Assembly (NCBI GenBank): GCA_947591605.1
Contig: CANQDF010000006.1
Location: forward strand, 1-64,000
Reading direction: 5' to 3'
From: an uncultured Clostridia bacterium
GTDB lineage: Bacteria > Bacillota > Clostridia > Lachnospirales > CAG-274
DNA: 64,000 nucleotides
In this document: positions 34,197 through 44,065 of the stretch, piece after piece
Layout of the letters: every line of letters begins with the position of its first letter
Numbering within the stretch: position 1 is the stretch's first letter
The notes under the pieces: model-generated
What the model was told of the DNA's origin: nothing
Seen by the model: only the letters and a program-made list of their open reading frames with translations
Database searches by the model: none
Position numbers and translations under genes: made by a program

Positions 34197-35318
34197 TTAT
34201 CTTTGTCTTCTTTCTGCGGTATTGCGTGTGTTTGCGGAGCTGCGTCGCCTGCTTTCGCTGCGGTCTGTATCGCTGCGGCTCGGAGTGCTTTTATTTCTGC
34301 CCCATTTAAAGAACCACGGACCCTTTTCGCTGCTGTCTGCGGTTTCATACTCAATATATTTGCCTGTGCCTATGGCAACGCAGGATACGGCGTCATATGC
34401 GAGCACAGCGTTTATGCCTGTTTTGTCCTTTATTATCTTATCAAGGCCGTAAAGCAGTGAACCGCCGCCTGTCATAACTATACCCCTGTCGGATATATCT
34501 GCCGCAAGCTCGGGAGGCGTCTGTTCAAGTACGGTGTGGACAGCGTCCACTATTGAATCCACCGACTCATGCAGCGCCTCGTACATCTCGTTGGATGAAA
34601 CGGTTATATTCATAGGCAGACCGGAAACAAGGTTTCGTCCCCTTACATCCATTGTGACCTCGGCACTGCCGGGATAGGCTGTACCTATGTTTATTTTAAG
34701 CGCCTCGGCTGTCCTTTCGCCTATGAGCACATTATGCTTTTTGCGCATATAGCGCACTATGGCATCATCAAAGTTATCGCCTGCCACCTTAAGCGAATGG
34801 CTTACAACATTGCCGCCGAGCGATATAACGGCAACATCGGTCGTACCTCCGCCTATATCCACAACCATACTGCCGCAGGCACGGGAAATATCAATACCGG
34901 CGCCTATGGCTGCGGCAATGGGCTCCTCTATAAGATATACCTGCCTTGCGCCCGCACTGCGTGTGGCGTCCTCAATGGCACGGCGCTCGACCTCGGTTAT
35001 TTTGCTTGGTATACAAACAGCTATCCTTGGTCTGCGGAAGGTATGCCTGCCTACTACCTTTTCTATAAAATAGCGTATCATACGCTCCGTAACGTCAAAG
35101 TCGGATATAACGCCCTCTCGCAGAGGCCTTATTGCCACTATGTTGCCGGGTGTACGTCCGAGCATACGTCTGGCATCTTCACCTACCGCAAGTATGGTAT
35201 TTGTGTTTTTTTCTATTGCAACTACGGAGGGCTCCTGAAGGACTATGCCCTGACCCTTCATATAAACAAGCACGCTTGCCGTGCCCAAATCAATACCTAT
35301 ATCGGACCCAAGAAACAT
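34197..35318 (-). CDS. mreB: Rod-shape protein MreB/Mbl with basic C-terminal tail
   Basis: Actin-like cytoskeletal protein that directs lateral wall synthesis beneath the membrane. Phosphate-1 GIDLGTASVLVY (about 7-18), phosphate-2 VVDIGGGTTDVAVISLGG (about 153-170) and the GGGSLL adenosine motif are intact. The body ends near residue 330 as usual, but a further ~40 residues rich in Arg and Ser (KSTPSRSDTDRSESRRRSS) follow, an unusual extension. No mreC or mreD is adjacent, as in Mbl/MreBH loci. Its stop codon abuts repeat copy C. Confidence 0.92.
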   Translation of the reverse strand: MFLGSDIGIDLGTASVLVYMKGQGIVLQEPSVVAIEKNTNTILAVGEDARRMLGRTPGNIVAIRPLREGVISDFDVTERMIRYFIEKVVGRHTFRRPRIAVCIPSKITEVERRAIEDATRSAGARQVYLIEEPIAAAIGAGIDISRACGSMVVDIGGGTTDVAVISLGGNVVSHSLKVAGDNFDDAIVRYMRKKHNVLIGERTAEALKINIGTAYPGSAEVTMDVRGRNLVSGLPMNITVSSNEMYEALHESVDSIVDAVHTVLEQTPPELAADISDRGIVMTGGGSLLYGLDKIIKDKTGINAVLAYDAVSCVAIGTGKYIEYETADSSEKGPWFFKWGRNKSTPSRSDTDRSESRRRSSANTRNTAERRQR

Positions 35319-35419
35319 AAAAATTCTCCTTTATATTTAATATGTGTTTAATTATAACACAGCTTGCGGAAAAAACCAACATAATTTTTTTAACGGCGGA
35401 AATTTGTTGAAATATAAAT

Positions 35420-35446
35420 GGGGTCCACGCTTACGGCTTGGACCCC
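35420..35446 (-). terminator. Terminator of the GGDEF-EAL gene
   Basis: GGGGTCCA and TGGACCCC arms; on the minus strand it lies just past the stop at 35460 and is followed by ATTTATATTTC. Confidence 0.6.
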
Positions 35447-35459
35447 GTTGTTTAAGGTA

Positions 35460-38390
35460 TTACTGCTGCGGAGGCATTTGACCGCCTCGTATATTTATTA
35501 TCTCGTTTATTATTTTTGGGTCGATCGAGTCTATCACGTCAAACGAAGGCTTGGCAAGATAGAAGCCCTGCATAAGGTCAACTCCGTAGCTTATCAGCAC
35601 AGCCATCTGAGCGTATGTTTCTATGCCCTCTGCAAGCACCATAATATTTCTCTGGTGAGAATACTCTATTATGTTCCTTACAAGCGTCTGTCTGTCGCTG
35701 TCGGTTTCAATACCTGTTATAAGCTCAATATCGAGCTTTATAACATCGGGCTTGAGGGCAAGCAGCGTGTTGTCATTTGCATAGCCCGAGCCGTAATCGT
35801 CGAGTGCAAGCAGACAGCCCCATCTTTCAACAAGCGACTTCTTTTTTGCAATTATGTCGGGGTCGGTCTGTTCGTTTTCTATTATTTCAAGCACTATGTT
35901 GCTCAACAAAATACCGTAGCGTGCTTCAAGCTCGCCAAACTCCCAATCCGTAAGGAGCTGGTTGGGGATGGAGTTGATAAACATTTTTTTGCCCATGCGA
36001 GGGTCAGTCTGCATACTGAAATCTTCAAGAGCAGTAAACCATGTTATGCGCTCTATCAGGTTGAGTTTGTTCTGCTCGGTGGCAAATACAATAACATCGT
36101 GAGGCGTTATTGCATTTGTGGGGTCGGGGCGCATAAGTGCCTCATAGCCGAATATCTCACCCGTTATGGCATTTACTATCGGCTGGAATGCGTAATGTAT
36201 AAGGCCCTCGGAGATAAGCATTTCAATATTGCGGCTGCTGCGTATGTAGTTTTCCGCCTCAACAAAGGTTGCCTTATCAAAAAACTTGTATGCGTTGCGT
36301 CCGCCCCTCTTTACCTGGCGCATTGCAAACTCGGCATACTGTTCAAGCAGGTTTGTGTTGTCGGTATCGAAAGGATACCATGAAAGACCTATGGATATTT
36401 CCATAGGGATGCTTCCCTCGGGCACGGTAATGTTGATCGCATATACCGAGTTTATAAGCTCCGCCAGACGTTTTTCAACATCGGGTCTGTTGTATCCCAT
36501 AAGTATTATTTTAAACTCATCGCCTGCCGTCCTTGCGGCAAAGCTGGTGATCTTGCCCGAATATGCCTTAAGAACCGAGCCTATGCTGTATATGCACATA
36601 TCGCCTGTGCTGTTGCCGTAACGCATATTTATATCTGCCATTTTGTCTATGTTAAGATGGACAAGCACAGCCACAATATTTGTGTTTGCGGAAAACTTTT
36701 CGTTTAAGGTGCGGCGGAAAGCCGTCCTGTTGAGCAGATTGGTCATTGGGTCGTGATCCTGAGCCATCTTCATGGCATGCTCATTTATTGTTTCCTGAGT
36801 TATGTCTTGTATAATACCGAGTGTTTTGCCGTTGTTTAAAGCGGTTTTAAGCTGTAAAAACCTTACCTTGCCGTCTGCCGTTTTCACCTTGTGCACACGG
36901 TTTATATCGGGAACTATGTCGGTGCATATAAGGCTCATTTTCTCCTCAAAGAGCCACCTTGTCATAAAGAGCTTGTCGCCCGATTTTTCCATATTAAGGA
37001 TATTGTATATAACATCGGTGCAGAATACAAAATCGGAGTCCTTATCATATTCAAAGGCGCCTACCTTAATGCCTGCAAGGTCTATTATGGTTGAAACCTT
37101 GGACGAAAAGTCCGTAAGGTCATCTGTCAGATTTTCCACTATCTCGGCAATATCGTTTATCTCACGCACACCCGATTTTGACGGTATAACGGGGTTATCC
37201 GCACGAATCATTTTTATCTCGTCCAAAAACTTGTGCAGAGGCTCCGCTATGATACGGCTCATTACCCATGCAAACACAAGCCCAAAAAGCATTGTAAAGG
37301 CAAAGGTTACAAGCACATGTATACGGATATTGTTTTCAAGGTAGTCAAGCTGCGTACTGTCAACCACACCGCACAATACCCATGTTTTATGGCTGTACGA
37401 ACTGTTCGCCCAAAGGTTCAGCTCGTTCATTGCGGCATACACCTTGGATTTTTGCTTTTTAGGCGTATCTATCATATAGAGGCTGTTTTTGATCTTGTTG
37501 TTTTTAAAGACCACCGTAGGCGAGTAGCTGTTGAGATCCTCAAACGTTGTGCCGGATACCACTACCTTTGAATATTCCTCGGATCCCGCACTGTCCCTGC
37601 AAAGCAGAACATAGTTGCCCATACCGCGGTTATTTATTTCAAGGTAAGGCAGTATATCTCTCAGGCGGTCAAGGCTTACCTCTACGCCGAATACGCCAAA
37701 GCAGTTGTTATGCTTATCTCTCAGAGGCAGGCTGTAGGATATTACATTTTCGCCGTCAAAGTTTATCTGGTAGGGCATAGACCAATAGCCGAGAGTGAGA
37801 GCGTCTGCGGAAGTGTTTTCCGCAGAAAGCCTTATAGGCTCGGAGAGAAAATCTATACCGTTATTTTCGCTTACATTAAGAGAGTTGGTCCAGTTTTGCG
37901 CACGAAGTATACCCGTATCGGTGACTATAGCCTCGCTTGATACGTTGAGGTTGTAGCTCTGGTTATGCAAATTGCGGTTTGATTTGCGCATATAAAGTGC
38001 AGGCAGACGAGGGTTTGTAAGGTCGGTGCCCATAATTACATAAGAGCCTGTTATGTTATCGTCGGCGGAAACATCCTGAAGCTTTGGTATGATCTCCTTA
38101 AAAGCGGCATCGTAGTATGATGAGCCCTTTACGGCAGCATTGAACATAATGCTGTTTATATCATTGTAGCTGTTGTTTGCCGACTCTGATACAAGGTTAA
38201 GGCTTTCCTCCGTATTGGCGGTACGTATTTGCGCAGTGGAGCTGAGGTCGCTGTAAACACTGTTTACTATCGTGCCGAGAGTGCCGCCGAAGAAAACGAA
38301 AACAGCAAAAACTATAAGCTCAAATATAAGTATGTAGATCATGGCAAGCGTAAATTTTTGCCTGATGGAAATAATTTTTTTAAACATCAT
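35460..38390 (-). CDS. Membrane GGDEF-EAL protein with Cache-like sensor
   Basis: About 976 residues. A first TM (about 14-36), an extracytoplasmic sensor of roughly 300 residues (Cache-like), a second TM near 345-365, a linker/PAS-like region, a GGDEF domain with AGDEF (near 630; A for G is accepted) and a complete EAL domain (YEALMRP, later DDYGSGYAN). It could both make and degrade cyclic di-GMP; EAL residues look intact. Start codons ATG 38390 and 38387 are tandem and the ribosome site is weak, so the exact start is uncertain. Confidence 0.9.
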   Translation of the reverse strand: MMFKKIISIRQKFTLAMIYILIFELIVFAVFVFFGGTLGTIVNSVYSDLSSTAQIRTANTEESLNLVSESANNSYNDINSIMFNAAVKGSSYYDAAFKEIIPKLQDVSADDNITGSYVIMGTDLTNPRLPALYMRKSNRNLHNQSYNLNVSSEAIVTDTGILRAQNWTNSLNVSENNGIDFLSEPIRLSAENTSADALTLGYWSMPYQINFDGENVISYSLPLRDKHNNCFGVFGVEVSLDRLRDILPYLEINNRGMGNYVLLCRDSAGSEEYSKVVVSGTTFEDLNSYSPTVVFKNNKIKNSLYMIDTPKKQKSKVYAAMNELNLWANSSYSHKTWVLCGVVDSTQLDYLENNIRIHVLVTFAFTMLFGLVFAWVMSRIIAEPLHKFLDEIKMIRADNPVIPSKSGVREINDIAEIVENLTDDLTDFSSKVSTIIDLAGIKVGAFEYDKDSDFVFCTDVIYNILNMEKSGDKLFMTRWLFEEKMSLICTDIVPDINRVHKVKTADGKVRFLQLKTALNNGKTLGIIQDITQETINEHAMKMAQDHDPMTNLLNRTAFRRTLNEKFSANTNIVAVLVHLNIDKMADINMRYGNSTGDMCIYSIGSVLKAYSGKITSFAARTAGDEFKIILMGYNRPDVEKRLAELINSVYAINITVPEGSIPMEISIGLSWYPFDTDNTNLLEQYAEFAMRQVKRGGRNAYKFFDKATFVEAENYIRSSRNIEMLISEGLIHYAFQPIVNAITGEIFGYEALMRPDPTNAITPHDVIVFATEQNKLNLIERITWFTALEDFSMQTDPRMGKKMFINSIPNQLLTDWEFGELEARYGILLSNIVLEIIENEQTDPDIIAKKKSLVERWGCLLALDDYGSGYANDNTLLALKPDVIKLDIELITGIETDSDRQTLVRNIIEYSHQRNIMVLAEGIETYAQMAVLISYGVDLMQGFYLAKPSFDVIDSIDPKIINEIINIRGGQMPPQQ

Positions 38391-38547
38391 ATACAACCCG
38401 TTTTTTAATAATATTGAAAACTACACGGGGATAGGTTTTTATCAAAAATAAATTTTTATATTTATTGTATAACGCTTCCCCCGATTATCATTATACAATA
38501 GTTTGTATGCAATTACAATAGACAATTTACAATTTGTTCATTTTTTG

Positions 38548-39390
38548 TTAACTTTTCTTTAACAGTTCCAGCTCTGCATTTATCTCGTCGATATTTACCG
38601 TGTTAAGTGCGGATATATTGCATTGACGGGCACGGGTAAAGTAATCGGCAGCCTTTTCCCTATCGCCCTCATCCCTTGCTATCAAGCCCATGTAATAAAG
38701 GCTGTCAACCATATTTGCCTTATATTCCAGAGCCTTTTCAAAGTATTCCTTTGCTTTTTGGGTTTCTCCCTTGTTGAAATATATCTGTCCCATATTGTCC
38801 CAGGCGGGCGCATGCTCGGGTGTATCCTCAATGGCACGCATGGTATACTCCTCTGCCTTTGCATAATCCTGCTTAAGTATATAAAGGTATCCGAGCGTGG
38901 TGAGGGTGCTGGCATTTACATAGCTGAATTTTTCCTCCAGGGAGGACATAATTTTTATTGCCTCGTCTATTTTGCCCATAAGCCAGTAGCAGCTGCCTAT
39001 TGCAAGAGGTATGTTTTTTTCGTAGATCAGTCTGGTGTTGCACTTTTCGGCACGCTCCAGCAGGGGGAGCGCCTCCTCTGCCTTGCCGGAGTGCAAAAGC
39101 TCAAGCGCATAGTTGTAGAGCGCAGGCACATTGGTGGTGTTTAGCTTTATTGCAAGGCGGTAGTATTTGTATGCCTTGTCAAATTTTTTAAAAAAATAAT
39201 ATGTGTTGCCTGCCATACCGTAAAAATAAGGACGGAATATGACTGCGCTGAGAACAAAATAAATAAATATTGCGGGTATCAGCCACAGCTCGGAGAGCTT
39301 CATGTAAAATACAAGCACGATCCATGCAACCATAAGGTAGCCTATGGTAAAGCCCTTGTAATATGCAACGGGATCAAATTTCTTTTTCAT
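38548..39390 (-). CDS. TPR-repeat membrane protein
   Basis: 280 residues. Two hydrophobic segments near 14-32 and 36-52 precede about five tetratricopeptide repeats (FKKFDKAYKYYRLAIKLNTTNVPALYNYA, then ALPLLERAEK, AIKIMSSLEEK, AEEYTMRAIEDTPEHAPAWDNMGQIYFNKGETQKAKEYF, and a last repeat ending DEGDREKAADYFTRA). TPRs are protein-binding scaffolds; the partner is unknown. It lies between the GGDEF-EAL gene and the transglutaminase cluster on the same strand with gaps over 140 bp, so co-transcription is uncertain. Confidence 0.87.
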   Translation of the reverse strand: MKKKFDPVAYYKGFTIGYLMVAWIVLVFYMKLSELWLIPAIFIYFVLSAVIFRPYFYGMAGNTYYFFKKFDKAYKYYRLAIKLNTTNVPALYNYALELLHSGKAEEALPLLERAEKCNTRLIYEKNIPLAIGSCYWLMGKIDEAIKIMSSLEEKFSYVNASTLTTLGYLYILKQDYAKAEEYTMRAIEDTPEHAPAWDNMGQIYFNKGETQKAKEYFEKALEYKANMVDSLYYMGLIARDEGDREKAADYFTRARQCNISALNTVNIDEINAELELLKKS

Positions 39391-39537
39391 AGGTGTTCAA
39401 CTCCTAAAGCATAAGTTAGTTATATCACCGAATGCGGCAGCGTAAGCGGAGCGGAATTTTACATCGGTGTCTACTCAATTGTAACATTATTAAAGTCATT
39501 TATCAAGGCAAAATATACAAGCGTGACGGCAAAAGTC

Positions 39538-41970
39538 CTATCCGTTTTCATGCCATATTTTTTTGGAGTGTGAGGCAAAAAAGGCATATATCCTTTTAAA
39601 AAGAGGCATATTGCCGTACAGAGTTCTGCGTGCTTCGGCAATAAGGCTGATAAGATAGGAGTATTCCTTATCCGTAAGTTCGGTTCTGCCGTAAATTGCC
39701 TTTTGTGCGTAAAGCTCCAGTCTGTCTGCGTTTTCCCTATCCATGCCTGCATCGGCAATAATGCCGCAAAGCTCTCTGTAAAACAGCTCTCTGTCCGTCA
39801 GGGAGGCGCATACAGCCAAAGCGTTGAGGTGCCTTAGCTCCATACCGACATACCGTCCCTTATTTCTTTTATAAATTGCTTTTTTTGCAAGGAAAAGTAA
39901 GGGTCTTGCAAGTATGAATGCCGGTATTGCCGCCGCCAAAGCCGCAGCGGCTGCCAAAATGACTGCGGCAATCTTCCCGAGCAGTTCAAAAACGGCAGAT
40001 TCGTCATGCTTTTTATTGCGTGCGCTTTCAAAATGCTCCAGCAATTCTTCAAGAAAGCTTTTCTTTTCGGTTTCCTGCTTTAAAAGCTCGGGGTCTGCAT
40101 AGGGGGTGGGATCCACCGTTATCCAGCCCTTGTCATCGTCATATATCTCCACCCACGCATGGGCATTGTAATCGGAAAGCTCCGTTTCCATAACATATCT
40201 GCTCAGCGGTGCCGTACCGCTAAGCCAGTCCGCCGGGTTTTCATCCTTTAAGGGCGTACCGCTCATAATTGCGGGATAGTCGGCACAGTAGCCCTCGATG
40301 TAGCGGGCGGGTATGCCAAGGCTCCTGTAGATAAGTACGGCAGAGCTTGCAAAGTGCGCACATACTCCCTTTTTTGATTCAAAAAGAAAGTACTCCACAA
40401 AATCGGTATTCCAAGGCAGACGCCCGGACTGCGTATTATATTCAAAGTTATTTTGGAAGTAGCTGCTTATTTTTTGTTCTAGCCCGTCATCATCGGCATT
40501 AAAGCCTTCTCCTCCGCAAAGTGCGTTAAGCTTTAACCTAAGCTCGTCCGGTACGGAGAGATAGTTTTTGTACACATAATTGCGATATTCGGTATCATCG
40601 GCGATAACAATATCTTTGTCGCCCGAGAGGGGATGGAAGACTATATCCACGGTATCTCCAAGCTCAAGCGACCCCTTTGCAATATCGTCCTGGATATAGC
40701 TGAAAAGGTCGGTATCGTCAATATCGGTATAATACGGCATATAGCCGTTGCTGCCGGATACGGCGAGATTTTTTATCTTTATCCTTGCGTTTATGCCTGC
40801 AGCCTTTGCAGCCTCCGCCGTTGCGCAAAAGGCACTCTTATCCTTATATGCGCTGTTTTCGGGCTTGTTTTGCCAGTAATTGTCCTTATATTTATAATCG
40901 GAGCCTATAAAGGTCCTGAAATATATTCTGTCTGAGGTATACGGCATAAGCGTAATTTTGAGGTCGGGCTCAAAATCGGGCTGAATATTGCCGTAAAAGC
41001 CGAGCTGACCCGAGCTTGACATATCGGTTATTTTATAATTTTTGTAGTTTGAAAAGGCTATTATCATAGCGTCCCTTAAGGCGTAGTCAAGCTGTGACTT
41101 TGTTTTTGATGCTGGTACGGTATCATCAAAGACTTTGTTTCCGAAAAATGAATGTATGCCTGCAATACAGACGGCGGCTGTTATAAAAATAAGCGCTGCG
41201 CTTTGCAGCATGGCGGTGCCGTCGCATATCTGTTTAAAGAATATATTGTCCTTGAAATAATATACGCTCATTCTGCGCCCCGAGAGCGTGCGGGAAAACT
41301 TGCCCCCAAACTTGACCATTGCGGTAAGTATCCATGAGGATACAAGCATGGCAAAACCGATATAAGACGGCGAGGCGTCGAAAAAAAGCACTATGCTCAG
41401 CGGAAGCATTGTGATGAGCGTAACGAGCATCAAATTCATAAAACGGCATATAAAAAATGCCAGTATCATACCCATAAAAACAGAGCCTGTTATGATAAGG
41501 GCGGGTATGGTAAGCGACCTGTCCGGTATTATCTCTTCAAAGCCGTCGACAGCGGGAAAGTTGTATTTTTTCATTATTACTTTATAGCTTAGGTTTACTA
41601 TAGCCGTACCGCCGCTTAAAAGCACGTCAAAATTGGTATTTACATAAGCGGACAGCATATATATGCTTATAAAATAGATAATTACCGTAAGTATGGGGCT
41701 TGTGTTGGCAAGCGAAAAAACCGCTGCAATAAGCGCAGCAATAAAAGCCGTTAGCATATAATCATAGGATATGCCAAAGCCGCTCATATAACAATCTATG
41801 CTGCCCATAAGCGCAAAAAATACAATTAACGTCTTAAGCAGCAGCATAAAAAAGGTGTTTTGTCTGTTTATGCGGGGCGGCTCGGAAAGCAGGACGCCGC
41901 TTTTTAAGGCAAGCTCGTTTTCATACTTGAAACGGGCTTTTTTGCTCAATAACAGGGCTAAAGTTTTCAT
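39538..41970 (-). CDS. TgpA-like transglutaminase membrane protein
   Basis: 810 residues: about six N-terminal TMs (30-280), a large outer domain with a transglutaminase core, a further TM (about 665-690) and a DUF4129-like cytoplasmic tail. The catalytic triad is visible: Cys in KKGVCAHFAS (about 538), His in YNAHAWVEIY (about 605) and Asp in VDPTP (about 618). The gene overlaps the DUF58 gene by ATGA and follows MoxR, the conserved MoxR-DUF58-TgpA cluster. The substrate in Gram-positives is unknown; wall-associated proteins are likely. Confidence 0.9.
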   Translation of the reverse strand: MKTLALLLSKKARFKYENELALKSGVLLSEPPRINRQNTFFMLLLKTLIVFFALMGSIDCYMSGFGISYDYMLTAFIAALIAAVFSLANTSPILTVIIYFISIYMLSAYVNTNFDVLLSGGTAIVNLSYKVIMKKYNFPAVDGFEEIIPDRSLTIPALIITGSVFMGMILAFFICRFMNLMLVTLITMLPLSIVLFFDASPSYIGFAMLVSSWILTAMVKFGGKFSRTLSGRRMSVYYFKDNIFFKQICDGTAMLQSAALIFITAAVCIAGIHSFFGNKVFDDTVPASKTKSQLDYALRDAMIIAFSNYKNYKITDMSSSGQLGFYGNIQPDFEPDLKITLMPYTSDRIYFRTFIGSDYKYKDNYWQNKPENSAYKDKSAFCATAEAAKAAGINARIKIKNLAVSGSNGYMPYYTDIDDTDLFSYIQDDIAKGSLELGDTVDIVFHPLSGDKDIVIADDTEYRNYVYKNYLSVPDELRLKLNALCGGEGFNADDDGLEQKISSYFQNNFEYNTQSGRLPWNTDFVEYFLFESKKGVCAHFASSAVLIYRSLGIPARYIEGYCADYPAIMSGTPLKDENPADWLSGTAPLSRYVMETELSDYNAHAWVEIYDDDKGWITVDPTPYADPELLKQETEKKSFLEELLEHFESARNKKHDESAVFELLGKIAAVILAAAAALAAAIPAFILARPLLFLAKKAIYKRNKGRYVGMELRHLNALAVCASLTDRELFYRELCGIIADAGMDRENADRLELYAQKAIYGRTELTDKEYSYLISLIAEARRTLYGNMPLFKRIYAFFASHSKKIWHENG

Positions 41971-42971
41971 AGGTTTACCACCTTAACTCCTTCCGCAGAT
42001 GATGCCACATACATGACGGAGCCGCCCGAGAGCTGCCTTTTGGCTATTGAAAGCGTGCGACCCTGTTCGTTTGTGGGTATTGCGGAATAAATTTTGTCAA
42101 AAAGATGCGGTATGTCGCTCTGCTTGTTTAAATCGGCCATATAAAGCTGCTCGCTGCCTCTGCCCGACCAGCATACTTTTACGGGCATACCCGATGACAG
42201 GCAGCGGTCAAGACAGGTGTAAACGGTGTCCAGTATGCCGTTTATGTCGTTTTTGCAAAGCTCAAAGAGCAATAAGGGCCTGTCAAGGACAGTATCTCCC
42301 TTTTCTCTTACAAAAAGGTCGTCCTTTTTTGCGCTAAGCTTCCAGTGTATGGTTTTAAGGCTGTCGCCGGGAGCATATTCCCTTATATCGACCACCTCTG
42401 TGCCGGCACTGTCCTTTTTGGGCTTGCTGCTCTCGTCCGAAACGTTTTCCGAGAGGTATTTGCCCGATACCGTGCCGATCCTGCGGGGCATTACGCTGAA
42501 CATAAATTTTGCGCTGTCCTTTTTGTCCTTTTCAAAAAAAGAGAACATATCTCTAACATAGGCGTCACAGGCGGTAAGGCTGATTCTGCCGCACAGTACG
42601 GGTTTAAAGCTTATTTCCGCAGTTCTTTTGCCGAGTGCGGGCACGGACAGGTTTATATATCTTACCTGCGGCTTGTCGGAATAGCTGTTTGATATTTCAA
42701 GCTTAAACATATAATTGGCTATTGGCACAATACTCTTGTTGCGCACGGTTACACTTATTACCCCGGGTTCGTTGCGTGTAACAAGCGTTTTGCTGCAGCC
42801 GAGGTCTATGCGGGTGCCGTGTGAAAGACGCATAAGCATGTATGAAACAAACGGCAGCACAAGCATGCCTGCGGCAGAGAGCGCAAGCAGATAGCTGTGG
42901 AAAAAGAATGCAGCTACAGCCGCAACGGCAATTATAATGCCGTAATATAAAATATTGTTGAGCCTGTCCAT
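41967..42971 (-). CDS. DUF58 domain protein
   Basis: 334 residues: two N-terminal TMs (about 7-45), a beta-rich domain and the DUF58 signature VVDIREYAPGDSLKTIHWKLSAKKDDLFVREKG (about 195-227 overall) leading into a vWA-like fold. DUF58 proteins are partners of MoxR ATPases. ATG 42971 is preferred over the TTG one codon upstream. It overlaps the transglutaminase gene by four bases and starts 11 bp after moxR, so the three are one operon. Confidence 0.9.
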   Translation of the reverse strand: MDRLNNILYYGIIIAVAAVAAFFFHSYLLALSAAGMLVLPFVSYMLMRLSHGTRIDLGCSKTLVTRNEPGVISVTVRNKSIVPIANYMFKLEISNSYSDKPQVRYINLSVPALGKRTAEISFKPVLCGRISLTACDAYVRDMFSFFEKDKKDSAKFMFSVMPRRIGTVSGKYLSENVSDESSKPKKDSAGTEVVDIREYAPGDSLKTIHWKLSAKKDDLFVREKGDTVLDRPLLLFELCKNDINGILDTVYTCLDRCLSSGMPVKVCWSGRGSEQLYMADLNKQSDIPHLFDKIYSAIPTNEQGRTLSIAKRQLSGGSVMYVASSAEGVKVVNL

Positions 42972-42981
42972 CAATTAACAC

Positions 42982-43908
42982 CTACTTGATTTTTGGTATT
43001 TTCATATCCTTCATTATTTCGCTTAATGCGTCCTCCTCGGTATACTTCATGGCTCTGGCTTTGTCGCTGAGCTCCGTCCTGTGAGGGGCGGCATATTTTA
43101 TAACGTCTATTATATCCTCGGGGACGATGTGATCCCTGTCGTCTATAAAGGCATTTGCCTTTGCAAGCTTAAGTATGGCAATGCTGCCCCTTGGGCTTAT
43201 GCCCATATCAAAAAGCTCGCTTTGCCTTGTGGCATTTGCTATGTCGGTTATAAAGCCGTAAAGCACGTCCTTTACAAAGATATTTGCACAGTCCGACTGC
43301 ATGCGGGAGAGCGTATCGGAGGACAAAACGCCGTTTACGCTGTCAATTGACGATATGCCCTTGCCCTTAAGTATCAAAATTTCGCTTTCCCTGTCGGGAT
43401 AACCCATAGAGAGCCTTACAAGAAACCTGTCCATCTGGGACTGCGGCAGCCTTTGCGTACCAGACGAGCCGAAAGGGTTTTGTGTGGCGATTACCGTAAA
43501 GGGCTTCGGTACCTGCCTTGTAACACCGTCAACGGTAATTTTGCCCTCCTCCATTACCTCCAGAAGTGCGGACTGTGTTTTGGGAGAGGTACGGTTTATT
43601 TCGTCTGCAAGCAGAAGGTTGCAGACAGCCGCACCGGGTACAAAATCAAAGCTGTCCGTTTTTTTGTTGTACATGGAAAAGCCCGTAACATCGCTGGGCA
43701 TTACATCGGGCGTAAACTGGAGCCTTTTATATTCAAGCCCCAATACCCTTGAAAATGCAAGCGCAAGCGTTGTTTTGCCAACACCGGGCACATCCTCGAG
43801 CAAAATGTGACCTCCGCTTAAAATTGCCATCATTACATTTTTTATTATTTCGTCCTTGCCTTGGATCACCTTTTTTATTTCCTCCGAGGCTTTTATAATA
43901 TCGTTCAT
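42982..43908 (-). CDS. MoxR-family AAA+ ATPase
   Basis: 308 residues: Walker A DVPGVGKTT (39-47), Walker B LLADEINR, and the MoxR insert region ATQNPFGSSGTQRLPQSQMDRF. MoxR proteins act as chaperones that assemble or activate vWA/DUF58 partners. GGAGG precedes the ATG at 43908. It is the first gene of the MoxR-DUF58-TgpA operon. Confidence 0.94.
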   Translation of the reverse strand: MNDIIKASEEIKKVIQGKDEIIKNVMMAILSGGHILLEDVPGVGKTTLALAFSRVLGLEYKRLQFTPDVMPSDVTGFSMYNKKTDSFDFVPGAAVCNLLLADEINRTSPKTQSALLEVMEEGKITVDGVTRQVPKPFTVIATQNPFGSSGTQRLPQSQMDRFLVRLSMGYPDRESEILILKGKGISSIDSVNGVLSSDTLSRMQSDCANIFVKDVLYGFITDIANATRQSELFDMGISPRGSIAILKLAKANAFIDDRDHIVPEDIIDVIKYAAPHRTELSDKARAMKYTEEDALSEIMKDMKIPKIK

Positions 43909-44025
43909 TCAGTTCCTCCAAAAAAGAAAAATCATCCGACGGTCAAAAATTTCATTATCTATTGTAGCATATTTTTTTTATGAGGTAAACCGTAAAATAA
44001 TTTTGCCGCCGATATATAAGAAGAA

Positions 44026-44065
44026 GCTCCCCGGTTCGGGTCATTATCATCCCGATTTGAGGAGC
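44026..44065 (-). terminator. Hairpin overlapping the end of the NlpC/P60 gene
   Basis: GCTCCTC/GGGGAGC and CGGG/CCCG pairs form a stem in whose loop the TGA stop (44049-44047) lies. The following bases CTTCTTCTT are only moderately T-rich. Confidence 0.5.
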
